Assembly: GCF_000307775.2 (NCBI RefSeq)
Contig: NZ_KK020675.1
Location: forward strand, 538,542-602,541
Origin: Stutzerimonas stutzeri KOS6
Lineage (GTDB): Bacteria; Pseudomonadota; Gammaproteobacteria; Pseudomonadales; Pseudomonadaceae
Length of the DNA stretch: 64,000 nt
Direction of reading: 5' to 3'
Numbering within the stretch: the first letter of the stretch is position 1; every line of letters starts with the position of its first letter. Shown piece by piece: positions 1 through 7,707 of this stretch. Under the pieces are notes generated by a model. That model had not been told where the DNA came from. It made no database searches and was given only the letters and a program-made list of their open reading frames with translations. Position numbers and translations under genes: made by a program.

Positions 1-492
1 GTGCGCATCGCCGACACCGCTCGTGTGCGCCTCGGCGCCTATGTCGGTGAAGGCACCACCGTGATGCACGAGGGCTTCATCAACTTCAACGCCGGTACCG
101 CCGGCCCGGGCATGATCGAAGGCCGCGTTTCCGCTGGCGTGTTCGTCGGCAAGGGTTCGGACCTGGGCGGCGGCTGCTCGACCATGGGTACCCTGTCCGG
201 TGGCGGCAACATCGTCATTTCCGTGGGCGAAGGCTGCCTGATCGGCGCGAATGCCGGTATCGGCATCCCGCTGGGCGACCGCAACACCGTGGAATCCGGC
301 CTTTACATCACTGCCGGCACCAAGGTCAGCCTGCTCGACGAAGGCGACCAGCTGGTCAAAGTGGTCAAGGCCCGCGAACTGGCCGGCCAGAGCGATCTGC
401 TGTTCCGTCGCAACTCGCAGACCGGCGCCGTGGAGTGCAAGACCCACAAGTCGGCCATCGAGCTGAACGAGGCGCTGCACGCGCATAACTGA
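1..492 (+). CDS. dapD: Tetrahydrodipicolinate N-succinyltransferase, C-terminal part (5' end outside window)
   Basis: The last 163 residues of DapD, which succinylates 2,3,4,5-tetrahydrodipicolinate with succinyl-CoA in the cytoplasmic lysine/diaminopimelate pathway. The visible part is a left-handed beta-helix acyltransferase: hexapeptide-type repeats around [17 protein letters not shown] and [20 protein letters not shown], then the pseudomonad-type C-terminus ending ALHAHN. Window base 1 falls in frame in the middle of the gene, so the GTG there is not the start. Pseudomonas DapD is about 344 aa, so roughly half is missing to the left. csdA follows 74 bp downstream on the same strand. Confidence 0.93.
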   Translation: MRIADTARVRLGAYVGEGTTVMHEGFINFNAGTAGPGMIEGRVSAGVFVGKGSDLGGGCSTMGTLSGGGNIVISVGEGCLIGANAGIGIPLGDRNTVESGLYITAGTKVSLLDEGDQLVKVVKARELAGQSDLLFRRNSQTGAVECKTHKSAIELNEALHAHN

Positions 493-566
493 GCAGGAGC
501 AGCGGCAAGCTGCGAGCCATGAGCGCCTGCCTTGCCGCCTCCCCTGCAGCTGGAGGTTTGCCGCTT

Positions 567-1772
567 ATGGCCCTGTTTTCTCCCTGGCGCGCCGACTTCC
601 CTGCCCTGGCGGTGCTCGAAGCGCAAGGCCAGACCTATCTCGACAGCGCCGCCACAGCCCAGAAGCCACAGGCGCTGATCGATGCCCTCAGCGGCTACTA
701 CACCTGCGGCGCCGCCAATGTGCATCGCGCCCAGCACCAGCCCGCCGAGCGCGCCACCCGCGCCTACGAGGATGCCCGCATCAAGGTGGCCAAGTGGCTG
801 AATGCGGCCTCGCCCACCGAAATCGTCTTCACCCGCGGCGCCACCGAAGCGCTGAACCTGCTTGCCTACGGCCTGGAGCATCTCATCGAGGCCGGTGACG
901 AAATCGTCATCAGCGCCCTCGAACATCACGCCAATCTGCTGCCCTGGCAGCAGTTGGCCAAACGACGCGACGCCAGGCTGCAGGTGCTGCCCATCGACGC
1001 CTCAGGGCGCATCGACCTCACCGCTGCCGCCGAACTGATCGGACCGCGCACGCGCGTGCTGGCGGTGAGTCAGCTGTCCAACGTGCTCGGCTGCTGGCAG
1101 CCGCTCGACGAACTGTTGCGCCTGGCCAAGGCACAAGATGCGCTGACCGTCGTCGATGGTGCGCAAGGCGTGGTCCACGGGCGCCACGACATGGCCGCGC
1201 TGGGCTGCGACTTCTACGTGCTGTCCAGCCACAAGCTCTACGGCCCCGATGGTGTCGGCGCGCTCTATGGTCGCGGCGAATCGCTGCTGCAGCTACGCCA
1301 CTGGCAGTTCGGTGGCGAGATGGTGCGGATCGCCGACTACCAGCACGCCGAATTCCACGCCGCACCACTGGGCTTCGAGGCCGGCACGCCGCCGATCTCA
1401 GGCGTGATCGGACTGGGTACCACGCTGGACTATCTCGCGAGTCTCGATGCCGCCACCGTTGGCCAGCATGAGCAGGCGCTGCACGACCGGCTGGTGGCCG
1501 AACTGACGGCCCGGGATGGCGTCCGCCTGCTCGGTTCGCCGCAGGTCGCCCTGGCCAGTTTCGTGGTCGACCGAGTGCACCATGCCGACCTGGGGCATCT
1601 GCTCACCGAACAGGGGATCGCCGTGCGCAGCGGCAATCACTGCGCCATGCCGCTGATGAAGCATCTCGGCCTGGACGGTGCAACACGCGTCTCTCTCGGG
1701 CTTTACAACGATCACAGCGATCTCGAGCGTTTCTTCGACGCGCTGGATCAGGCCCTGGAACTGTTGCGATGA
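567..1772 (+). CDS. csdA: Cysteine desulfurase, CsdA/SufS type
   Basis: PLP enzyme of 401 aa that takes sulfur from cysteine as a persulfide for Fe-S cluster or other thio-cofactor assembly. The PLP lysine is Lys223 (SSHKLYGPDG), and the persulfide cysteine is Cys359 in RSGNHCAMP. The short active-site loop and single class V aminotransferase fold put it in the CsdA/SufS group rather than IscS. The ATG at 567 is chosen because GGAGG sits at 552-556; the reading frame stays open to 519, but that extension (MSACLAASPAAGG) has no family resemblance. Its stop overlaps the start of csdE by ATGA, so the two are translationally coupled and probably work as desulfurase and sulfur acceptor. Confidence 0.92.
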   Translation: MALFSPWRADFPALAVLEAQGQTYLDSAATAQKPQALIDALSGYYTCGAANVHRAQHQPAERATRAYEDARIKVAKWLNAASPTEIVFTRGATEALNLLAYGLEHLIEAGDEIVISALEHHANLLPWQQLAKRRDARLQVLPIDASGRIDLTAAAELIGPRTRVLAVSQLSNVLGCWQPLDELLRLAKAQDALTVVDGAQGVVHGRHDMAALGCDFYVLSSHKLYGPDGVGALYGRGESLLQLRHWQFGGEMVRIADYQHAEFHAAPLGFEAGTPPISGVIGLGTTLDYLASLDAATVGQHEQALHDRLVAELTARDGVRLLGSPQVALASFVVDRVHHADLGHLLTEQGIAVRSGNHCAMPLMKHLGLDGATRVSLGLYNDHSDLERFFDALDQALELLR

Positions 1773-2176
1773 GTGACCTTCCACAGTCCGCTTGCGAGGC
1801 GCTGGGCGCATTTACCCAGGCAGCCGGCTGGGAGCAGCGCGCGCGCCTGCTGATGCAGTGGGGTGAGCGGCTGGAGCCGCTGGACGATGCCGAACGCAGC
1901 GAGGCCAATCGCGTCGCAGGCTGCGAGAGTCACGTCTGGCTGGTGGGAGAACGGCAGAATGAGCGCTGGCACTTCCGTGCCGCCAGTGACGCCCGACTCA
2001 TACGCGGTCTGCTGGCAATACTGCTGGCGCGGGTCAATGGCCTGGAGGCGGACCAACTGGCCCAGGTGGGCATGGCCGACTGGTTCGCCAGCCTCGGGCT
2101 GTCGCGGCAATTGTCGCCTTCGCGCAGCAACGGCATGAACGCGGTGCTGCAGCGAATGCGTGAGCTGACCGGCTGA
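1769..2176 (+). CDS. csdE: SufE/CsdE-type sulfur acceptor protein
   Basis: Cytoplasmic partner of CsdA, 135 aa, usual for SufE/CsdE. The acceptor cysteine is Cys52 in VAGCESHVWL, the family's signature segment, and it would receive the persulfide from Cys359 of CsdA. The C-terminal SPSRSNGMNAVLQRMR segment is also typical. It starts within the csdA stop (ATGA), so expression is coupled. Downstream lies a hairpin repeat array and then a convergent gene. I assign CsdE rather than SufE because no other suf gene is present. Confidence 0.9.
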   Translation: MSDLPQSACEALGAFTQAAGWEQRARLLMQWGERLEPLDDAERSEANRVAGCESHVWLVGERQNERWHFRAASDARLIRGLLAILLARVNGLEADQLAQVGMADWFASLGLSRQLSPSRSNGMNAVLQRMRELTG

Positions 2177-2355
2177 TCGGGACTTCCCCACTGCCTGGAG
2201 TCGTCGTGGTGGGCTGAAGCCCACCCTACGGGCTGATCCGGGTCCTTCCCCACTGCCTGGGATCGCCGTGGTGGGCTGAAGCCCACCCTACGGGCTGATC
2301 CGGGTCCTTCCGCATTGCCTGGTGTCGTCGTGGTGGGCTGAAGCCCAGCCTACAA
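2177..2355. repeat. Three tandem 62-bp units, each with a REP-like hairpin
   Basis: Three copies with a period of exactly 62 bp. The core is the inverted repeat GGTGGGCT-GA-AGCCCACC, followed by CTACGG, at 2208-2225, 2270-2287 and 2332-2349; the third copy has a changed right arm (AGCCCAGCC). The rest of the unit (ggtccttccccactgcctgg) is also repeated with small changes. The array fills the gap between convergent csdE and the FabH-like gene, where it could act as a bidirectional transcription stop. It resembles pseudomonad REP-type intergenic repeats; mobility is inferred. Confidence 0.85.
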
Positions 2356-2362
2356 GCAACGA

Positions 2363-3484
2363 TCAGCGTTTGCGCAGGATCACGCTGCCGATCGAGTAGC
2401 CGGCACCGAACGAGCTGAGCACGCCGAGGCTGCCGGCAGGCAGATCATCCTGATGCTTGTGGAAGGCAATCACCGAACCGGCCGAACTGGTGTTGGCGTA
2501 GGTGTCGAGGATCACCGGCGCCTCTTGCTCGGTAGCGTCACGCCCCAACAGCCGGCGGACAATCAGATGGTTCATGTTCAGGTTGGCCTGGTGCAGCCAG
2601 AAGCGTTGCACCGACGCCACCTCGATATCGTTCTCGCTCAGGTGCTCGCCGATCAGCTCCGCCACCATCGGGCAGACTTCCTTGAACACCTTGCGCCCTT
2701 CCTGGATGAACAGCTTGTCCGGGTCGTTCATGTGTTCTTCGGCGGCGCGGTTGAGGAAGCCGAAGTTGTTGCGGATGTTGTTGGAAAACTCGGTCACCAG
2801 CTTGGTGCTGACGACTTCCCACTGCTGCGCCGAGGTGGCCAGATCTTCGCGCTCGATGATCACCGCAGTGCAGGCATCGCCAAAGATGAAATGACTGTCG
2901 CGATCGCGGAAATTCATGTGCCCGGTGCAAATCTCCGGGTTGACCATCAGAATCGCGCGCGCCTGGCCAAGCCTGATGCTGTTCACCGCGTTCTGGATGC
3001 CGAAGGTAGCCGATGAGCACGCCACGTTCATGTCGAAGCCGAAGCCCTTGATACCAAGCGCGGCCTGCACCTCGATGGCCACCGCCGGGTAGGCCCGCTG
3101 CAGATTGGAGCAGGCGACGATCACGCCATCGATATCCGCCACCGTTTTACCGGCGCGCGCCAAGGCTTCTTCGGCTGCCTTGACCGACATCTCGCAAAGA
3201 ATCGACCACTCGTCGTTGCTGCGCTCGGGAATTCGCGGAACCATGCGCTGCGGGTCGAGGATGCCAGCTTTGTCGGTGACATAGCGGCTCTTGATGCCGG
3301 AAGCTTTTTCGATGAAGGCAGAGCTGGACTCGGGCAGCGGCTGCATTTCACCGGCCGCGATGGCCGCCGCGTTTTCGCTGTTGAAACGCTGGACGTAGGT
3401 GTTGAAGGACTCCACCAGTTCGTCGTTGGAAATGCTGCTGGCAGGAGTGTAAAGGCCGGTACCGCTGATGACGACGTTATGCAC
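2363..3484 (-). CDS. Beta-ketoacyl-ACP synthase III-like protein
   Basis: Thiolase-fold condensing enzyme of 373 aa. The catalytic triad is visible: Cys156 in NVACSSATFG, His298 in WLHQANLNM and Asn331 in TYANTSSAGS. It is longer than housekeeping FabH (about 320 aa) and closely resembles, from memory, P. aeruginosa PA3286, which channels medium-chain acyl-CoA from beta-oxidation into fatty acid synthesis. The start is GTG at 3484: AGGAG lies just upstream and the product then begins (M)HNVVISGTGLYTP. The frame is open to 3559, but that part is unlike the family. It lies 255 bp downstream of tsdA on the same strand, separated from it by a terminator. Confidence 0.85.
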   Translation of the reverse strand: MHNVVISGTGLYTPASSISNDELVESFNTYVQRFNSENAAAIAAGEMQPLPESSSAFIEKASGIKSRYVTDKAGILDPQRMVPRIPERSNDEWSILCEMSVKAAEEALARAGKTVADIDGVIVACSNLQRAYPAVAIEVQAALGIKGFGFDMNVACSSATFGIQNAVNSIRLGQARAILMVNPEICTGHMNFRDRDSHFIFGDACTAVIIEREDLATSAQQWEVVSTKLVTEFSNNIRNNFGFLNRAAEEHMNDPDKLFIQEGRKVFKEVCPMVAELIGEHLSENDIEVASVQRFWLHQANLNMNHLIVRRLLGRDATEQEAPVILDTYANTSSAGSVIAFHKHQDDLPAGSLGVLSSFGAGYSIGSVILRKR

Positions 3485-3691
3485 GATCGCTCCTCTCGAA
3501 TTTGGCTTGATCGTTCTGATGGCGGGACGGTGCGACGGCCAACCTCGGCCAGTCACCATCCTTCCAGCGCCTCTTATGGTGGCTATTGTGCACGAAAAGC
3601 AGAAAGAAACCGTAACATTGCGCAGTCTGCGGAGACTGTAATTAAGCCATTCGGCGTATACCGGAGTGACCGCCCGGTCGGAATATGAAGA

Positions 3692-3710
3692 AGGTGCCGC
3701 CCGGGCACCT
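3692..3710 (-). terminator. Probable terminator after tsdBA
   Basis: Perfect 7-bp stem AGGTGCC/GGCACCT with a 5-nt loop, followed on the minus strand by a pyrimidine-rich cttcttcatattc stretch. It lies 30 bp past the tsdA stop and before the FabH-like start. The T-run is imperfect. Confidence 0.55.
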
Positions 3711-3739
3711 CCTTCCGTTCACGACACTCGCCGCGAGTC

Positions 3740-4663
3740 TTATTTGACGCCCTGACCCAGCAGCACGCCATCGACCTGCTGCCCGTAAAGGTTGACCCCG
3801 TCGTTGGCGTGGTAGCGGAGCCGCGTCTTCTCCACCGAGCCCTCGACCAGCCGCGGGTCCTGCGGCCGTTCATGGCTGTTCATGTATGCGGCCACGTGCC
3901 AGGCATCCTCGTCGCTGAGCGAACCACCCTTGCCCAGCGGCATGCTCTCCTTGATGAAGGCCGCGGCGGTGTTGATCCGGTGCATGCCGGCGCCCCAGTT
4001 GAACGAGTCCTTGCCCCATAACGGTGGAAACACATAAGCGCCACCCGCCTGCTGGCCTTGACCGTTGTCTCCGTGACAGACCGCGCACTGCTCGACGTAG
4101 ACCTGCTTGCCCTTGGCGATATCGAAACCACCTTTGGGCTGCGGGACTTCGGGATAGGCCCGCCCCGGCAGCTCCTGGCCCGTCGGAGCGCCAGTGGAGA
4201 GCCAGTAGGAATAGGCCGTCAACGCATTGATCACATGGCTATCGGCCGCCGGAGGCTTGCCGTTCATGCTGAACTGGAAACAGCCCTGGACCCGTTCGGC
4301 GTAGCTGTTGACCTTGTCGTTCTTCTTCCGGTAAGCCGGATACATCGGATACGCGCCCCACAGCGGCGCGGAGTTGGCCTTGCGACCCTGATCGAGGTGG
4401 CAATTGGTGCAATTCATGCCGTTGCCGACGTACTCGGCCGCGTACTTCTGCGTATCCACGAAGATCGCACGGCCCTGCTGCACCAGCTCGCCATAGGCAT
4501 TGGCCGGCAGGTCCTTTTCCTCGGGGGGCTGAAAGTAGGACGCACCGGCAGCCTTGGCGGCCTTCTGGGTGAGCTGGGACTGGTCATCCATCTTGATCTC
4601 GGCTGCAAGCGAAGCGCCGCTGATCGTGGTAGCCAGCAGGGTAATCATCAGGCGCGCTTTCAT
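3740..4663 (-). CDS. tsdA: Thiosulfate dehydrogenase, dihaem cytochrome c
   Basis: Periplasmic dihaem cytochrome c of 307 aa that joins two thiosulfates into tetrathionate. A signal peptide covers about residues 1-20. Haem sites are CTNCH (85-89) and CAVCH (193-197). Between them, Cys128 in VQGCFQFSMNG matches the unusual cysteine that is the distal ligand of haem 1 in TsdA enzymes and marks the active site; this is the main reason for the call over a generic cytochrome. tsdB lies directly upstream with an ATGA overlap. Tetrathionate formation and a TsdB/TsdA pair are known in P. stutzeri. Electrons probably leave through TsdB. Confidence 0.88.
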   Translation of the reverse strand: MKARLMITLLATTISGASLAAEIKMDDQSQLTQKAAKAAGASYFQPPEEKDLPANAYGELVQQGRAIFVDTQKYAAEYVGNGMNCTNCHLDQGRKANSAPLWGAYPMYPAYRKKNDKVNSYAERVQGCFQFSMNGKPPAADSHVINALTAYSYWLSTGAPTGQELPGRAYPEVPQPKGGFDIAKGKQVYVEQCAVCHGDNGQGQQAGGAYVFPPLWGKDSFNWGAGMHRINTAAAFIKESMPLGKGGSLSDEDAWHVAAYMNSHERPQDPRLVEGSVEKTRLRYHANDGVNLYGQQVDGVLLGQGVK

Positions 4664-5310
4664 TGACCGACCTCCTTCTGCCCAATACCGGCGAAATACT
4701 CGGCGACAGCCTGGACTTCGGCATCGGTCATCGAGCGGGCAATGTGCCCCATCAGGTCATTCGGATCGTTCTTGCGCGTGCCCTGGCGCCAGGCATTGAG
4801 CTGCGCACTGAGGTATTGCGTCGACTGTCCGGCCAGCGGCGGGAAGCTCTCGCCGACACCCATGCCACCGGGGCCATGGCACGCCACGCATTCGGGAATG
4901 TTGCGTTCCCAGGCACCCCGAAGGGCGAGACGCGGCCCCACGCCTTCCGCCTTTTCCGCCCGACCGATGCTGGCGAAAACCGGCGCCGGCCTGGCTTCGA
5001 GCATGGCCGCCACGGCACCCATCTCCTCATCGCTCAAGGCTGCGGCAATCGGTTGCATGACCGGATTGCTTCTCGCGCCGGAGCGGAAGTCCTCGAGTTG
5101 CTTGCGCGTATATCCGGCGGATATCCCGGCGAGGCGTGGAAAGCCCGCCGCCGCCATGCCCATCGCATCGGCACCGTGGCAGGTGCCACACGCCATCGCT
5201 GCGGGGTTGGCGCCGCCCTGCGCGTAAATTTTCTGCCCATCGGCAGCCTGTACCTGCATCGTCAGCAACAACGCAGCCACACCGGCCAGGGCCCAGCGAG
5301 TCGGTTTCAT
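4660..5310 (-). CDS. tsdB: Dihaem cytochrome c4-like electron acceptor of TsdA
   Basis: Secreted c4-type cytochrome, 216 aa, with two haem motifs, CGTCH and CVACH, one per half, each half ending in the usual methionine-containing segment. The signal peptide is MKPTRWALAGVAALLLTMQVQA. The start at 5310 is chosen because it gives a clean Sec signal and has GAGGT upstream; ATGs at 5322 and 5352 would only add charged residues before it. Its stop TGA overlaps the tsdA ATG, so it is the first gene of a two-gene operon. It likely takes electrons from TsdA and passes them to a terminal oxidase. Confidence 0.85.
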   Translation of the reverse strand: MKPTRWALAGVAALLLTMQVQAADGQKIYAQGGANPAAMACGTCHGADAMGMAAAGFPRLAGISAGYTRKQLEDFRSGARSNPVMQPIAAALSDEEMGAVAAMLEARPAPVFASIGRAEKAEGVGPRLALRGAWERNIPECVACHGPGGMGVGESFPPLAGQSTQYLSAQLNAWRQGTRKNDPNDLMGHIARSMTDAEVQAVAEYFAGIGQKEVGQ

Positions 5311-5556
5311 GGAAGACCTCATCAGCGGTTGGTGATGCTGCGCCACCGGCATCGTTCGAATCGATGCTCTCGTCTGTAGGCATGCGGCAGCCTGTCACAG
5401 CAACGCTAGCACAGCCCCGCCAGCACCTCTAGAAACAGAATAACCTTAGAACAACTTTGCATATGCACATGCGACAGCCGTTTAGAGGGGGCCCACGGGC
5501 CGCGCATCCGCTCGAAAGCTTGGTTATCCTTGTGCGCCCTCGACCCAGGAATCGCC

Positions 5557-6087
5557 ATGAAAGACCAACTCGCCGAGCTGATCACACTCATCAGCTCCGG
5601 CTGCATGACCGCCGAAGACATAGCCCGAATCGCCGACGAAGCCGCCCAGGCCTATGCCGATCCGCAAGCCTTTCTGCAGGCCAATCCGGACATCAACTAT
5701 GACGACAGCTTTCCCATTCCGCTCGGCGAATGGGTGGTGGTGGGCAGCCTGCCGGATACCGTGCTGTTCCAGGCGGACGACTATCAGGAGCTGTTCACCC
5801 AGATCGTTGCGTCCTTCGGCGACAGCGTCACCTTCGTCCTCAAGCCCAAGCAACTGGCCAGGACCGAACCACTGACGGCACTCAACCGCGTTCAGGTGCA
5901 ATTGAGCAGCCTTTACCCGGAGAAAGGCGGCTACGTACTGGTGGACTTCAGTGATCCGCTGGATGACGAATTGCAGGCGGTACTGGTCTACACCTGCGAT
6001 GTGCAGCGACTGATGGAGCTGGCCGTGGAGATCGGCATCTACGCCGCCCCAGCGCTGGACGCTCTGCGCCAGGAGCAGGGGCAGTAG
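5557..6087 (+). CDS. Hypothetical acidic cytoplasmic protein
   Basis: 176 aa with no signal peptide, no membrane segment and no motif I recognise. The first 40 residues look helical (MKDQLAELITLISSG...AEDIARIADEAAQAYADP); a mixed alpha/beta part follows. The ATG at 5557 is preferred to the upstream in-frame ATG at 5530 because AGGA lies 7 bp before it and the protein then begins with the helix. It stands alone between tsdB (divergent) and a convergent DUF3820 gene. The even codon use and good ribosome site make it a real gene; function unknown. Confidence 0.7.
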   Translation: MKDQLAELITLISSGCMTAEDIARIADEAAQAYADPQAFLQANPDINYDDSFPIPLGEWVVVGSLPDTVLFQADDYQELFTQIVASFGDSVTFVLKPKQLARTEPLTALNRVQVQLSSLYPEKGGYVLVDFSDPLDDELQAVLVYTCDVQRLMELAVEIGIYAAPALDALRQEQGQ

Positions 6088-6108
6088 GCGCCGTCAGGGA
6101 CGCGAGGG

Positions 6109-6336
6109 CTAACCACGCATGCTGTTGCGGCGGCGCAGCGGCTCCAGCAGGGCGGAAAGCCCGTTGTGATCGATCTCGTGCATGAGCGCCAGCAACTGGC
6201 CGAGGCTGCCGGGAGGGAAACCGACACGGGCGAACCAGTTGAGGTAATGGCCAGGCAGGTCGGCGATCAGCCGCCCCTTGTATTTGCCATACGGCATCGT
6301 CTGGGTCACGAGTCGTTCGAGGTCTTCGGGTTTCAT
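6109..6336 (-). CDS. DUF3820 family protein
   Basis: 75-aa protein that is almost entirely the DUF3820 signature: MPYGKYKGRLIADLP near the start, then HYLNWFARVGFPPGSLGQLL and a C-terminal basic tail. The ATG at 6336 is chosen because family members begin just before the PYGKYKG motif; the frame is open 78 bp further upstream. The family is small, cytoplasmic and widespread in gammaproteobacteria; some relatives sit next to DNA-acting domains, but no function is established. It converges on the hypothetical gene to its left with a 21-bp gap. Confidence 0.8.
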   Translation of the reverse strand: MKPEDLERLVTQTMPYGKYKGRLIADLPGHYLNWFARVGFPPGSLGQLLALMHEIDHNGLSALLEPLRRRNSMRG

Positions 6337-6574
6337 CGGGTGCGTATCGGAAGTATCAGGCTGTCGAATACTGCCACAGTCGGCGCCATCGCCGCCGTCA
6401 GGTTCTGTCGGCAAGCAGGCCGGCGCTCCCGGCAGCTCGCAATGCGCATGTCGCGTCCGGCATGCACGATGGCTATCCGCAGCATAGAAAGGCTTGCTTG
6501 GCGCTCATTCGCCGGCGCGCACACAATGGCAACCGAAACGGCGAAACGCCACCCTCTGCCAATGGAGAACAGCA

Positions 6575-7111
6575 ATGCAAGCGCCCAAGCAGACACCGGA
6601 ACTGGATGACGCCACCCTGGCCTTCGCCGAGCAGGTCTTCGACAGCGCCCGCAACGGCGACCTGGCCCGTCTTGGCGAACTGCTGAACCAGGGGATGCCG
6701 GCGAACCTGCGCAATCACGCCGGCGACAGCCTGCTGATGCTCGCCAGCTACCACGGTCACCTGGCAGCCAGCCGCGTGCTGCTCGAACACGGTGCAGATC
6801 CGCAGCTGCGCAACCATCGTGGCCACACGCCGCTTGCCGGCGCGGCGTTCAAGGGCGATCTGGACATGATCAAGCTGCTGATCGAACAGGGTGCCGATGT
6901 CGAAAGCCCATGCGCGGACGGCAAGACCGCGCTGATGATGGCGGCCATGTTCAACCGCACGCTGATAGTCGAGTGGCTGGTCGCACAAGGGGCCGATCCG
7001 CAGGCCACCGACAGCAACGGTGTCACGCCACTGGCTGCCGCGCGCATGATGGGCGCGAACGATACTGTCGCGCTGCTGCAGCGCATCAGCGAGTCGCAAC
7101 AGGTCGATTGA
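6575..7111 (+). CDS. Ankyrin-repeat protein
   Basis: 178 aa, about five ankyrin repeats, readable as repeated G(D/H)xxLxxAxxxGHxxxxxxLLxxGADP units: AGDSLLMLASYHGHLAASRVLLEHGADP, then RGHTPLAGAAFKGDLDMIKLL, then DGKTALMMAAMFNRTLIVEWL, then NGVTPLAAARMMG. No signal peptide is seen, so it is probably cytoplasmic and acts by protein-protein contact. GGAGA at 6564 supports the ATG at 6575 over the ATG at 6494. A helical N-terminal cap (about 30 residues) precedes the first repeat. The partner protein is unknown. Confidence 0.87.
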   Translation: MQAPKQTPELDDATLAFAEQVFDSARNGDLARLGELLNQGMPANLRNHAGDSLLMLASYHGHLAASRVLLEHGADPQLRNHRGHTPLAGAAFKGDLDMIKLLIEQGADVESPCADGKTALMMAAMFNRTLIVEWLVAQGADPQATDSNGVTPLAAARMMGANDTVALLQRISESQQVD

Positions 7112-7165
7112 ATGCAGCCGAAGACAACAGGCCGCGGGCGCTCTACAGGGTGGGCGTGAGCTCCT

Positions 7166-7636
7166 TCAACCGCGCCCGATCGGCGCGAAGGTCGCCCTCG
7201 TGTGCTCGGCCAGTACCGCCGCTGCCAACTCAACCTCCAGACCACGGCGACCGGCGCTGACATACACGCTCGGTTGTGCCTGTGCCGAGCTGTCGATAAA
7301 GGTGCGTAGGCGCTTCTTCTGCCCCAGCGGGCTGATGCCGCCCAGCAGATAGCCAGTGGCGCGCTGAGCGGCCATCGGGTCGGCCATTTCGACCTTCTTC
7401 ACCCCCGCAGCCTGTGCCAGCGCCTTGAGATCCAGCGTTCCGGCTACCGGAACCACGGCCACCAGCAGCTCGTTCTTCTCGCTGCAGGCGAGCAGTGTCT
7501 TGAATACCCGGTCAGGCTCCAATCCCAGCTTTTCCGCCGCCTCCAGCCCATAGGACGCGGACTTGGGATCGTGCTCGTAACTGTGCACGCGATGCTCGGC
7601 ACGGGCTTTTTTCAACAGGTCGATGGCAGGTGTCAT
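7166..7636 (-). CDS. ybaK: Cys-tRNA(Pro)/Cys-tRNA(Cys) deacylase, YbaK type
   Basis: 156-aa single-domain editing enzyme that removes cysteine wrongly attached to tRNA-Pro. Characteristic segments are ASYGLEAAEKLGLEPDRVFKTLL, the VAVVPVAGTLDLKALA strand and GGISPLGQKKRLRTF in the C-terminal half, typical of YbaK/EbsC rather than ProXp-ala. The ATG at 7636 gives MTPAIDLLKKA, the normal family start; the frame is open far upstream but over the glpD promoter and 5' end. It is divergent from glpD, sharing a 71-bp intergenic region. Confidence 0.87.
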   Translation of the reverse strand: MTPAIDLLKKARAEHRVHSYEHDPKSASYGLEAAEKLGLEPDRVFKTLLACSEKNELLVAVVPVAGTLDLKALAQAAGVKKVEMADPMAAQRATGYLLGGISPLGQKKRLRTFIDSSAQAQPSVYVSAGRRGLEVELAAAVLAEHTRATFAPIGRG

Positions 7637-7707
7637 TGCTTTGTAGTGCGATTGGTTGATGAATGGCGGTAACTTACAGCACAAAGAATCGGCCGTTATA
7701 AGCATCC

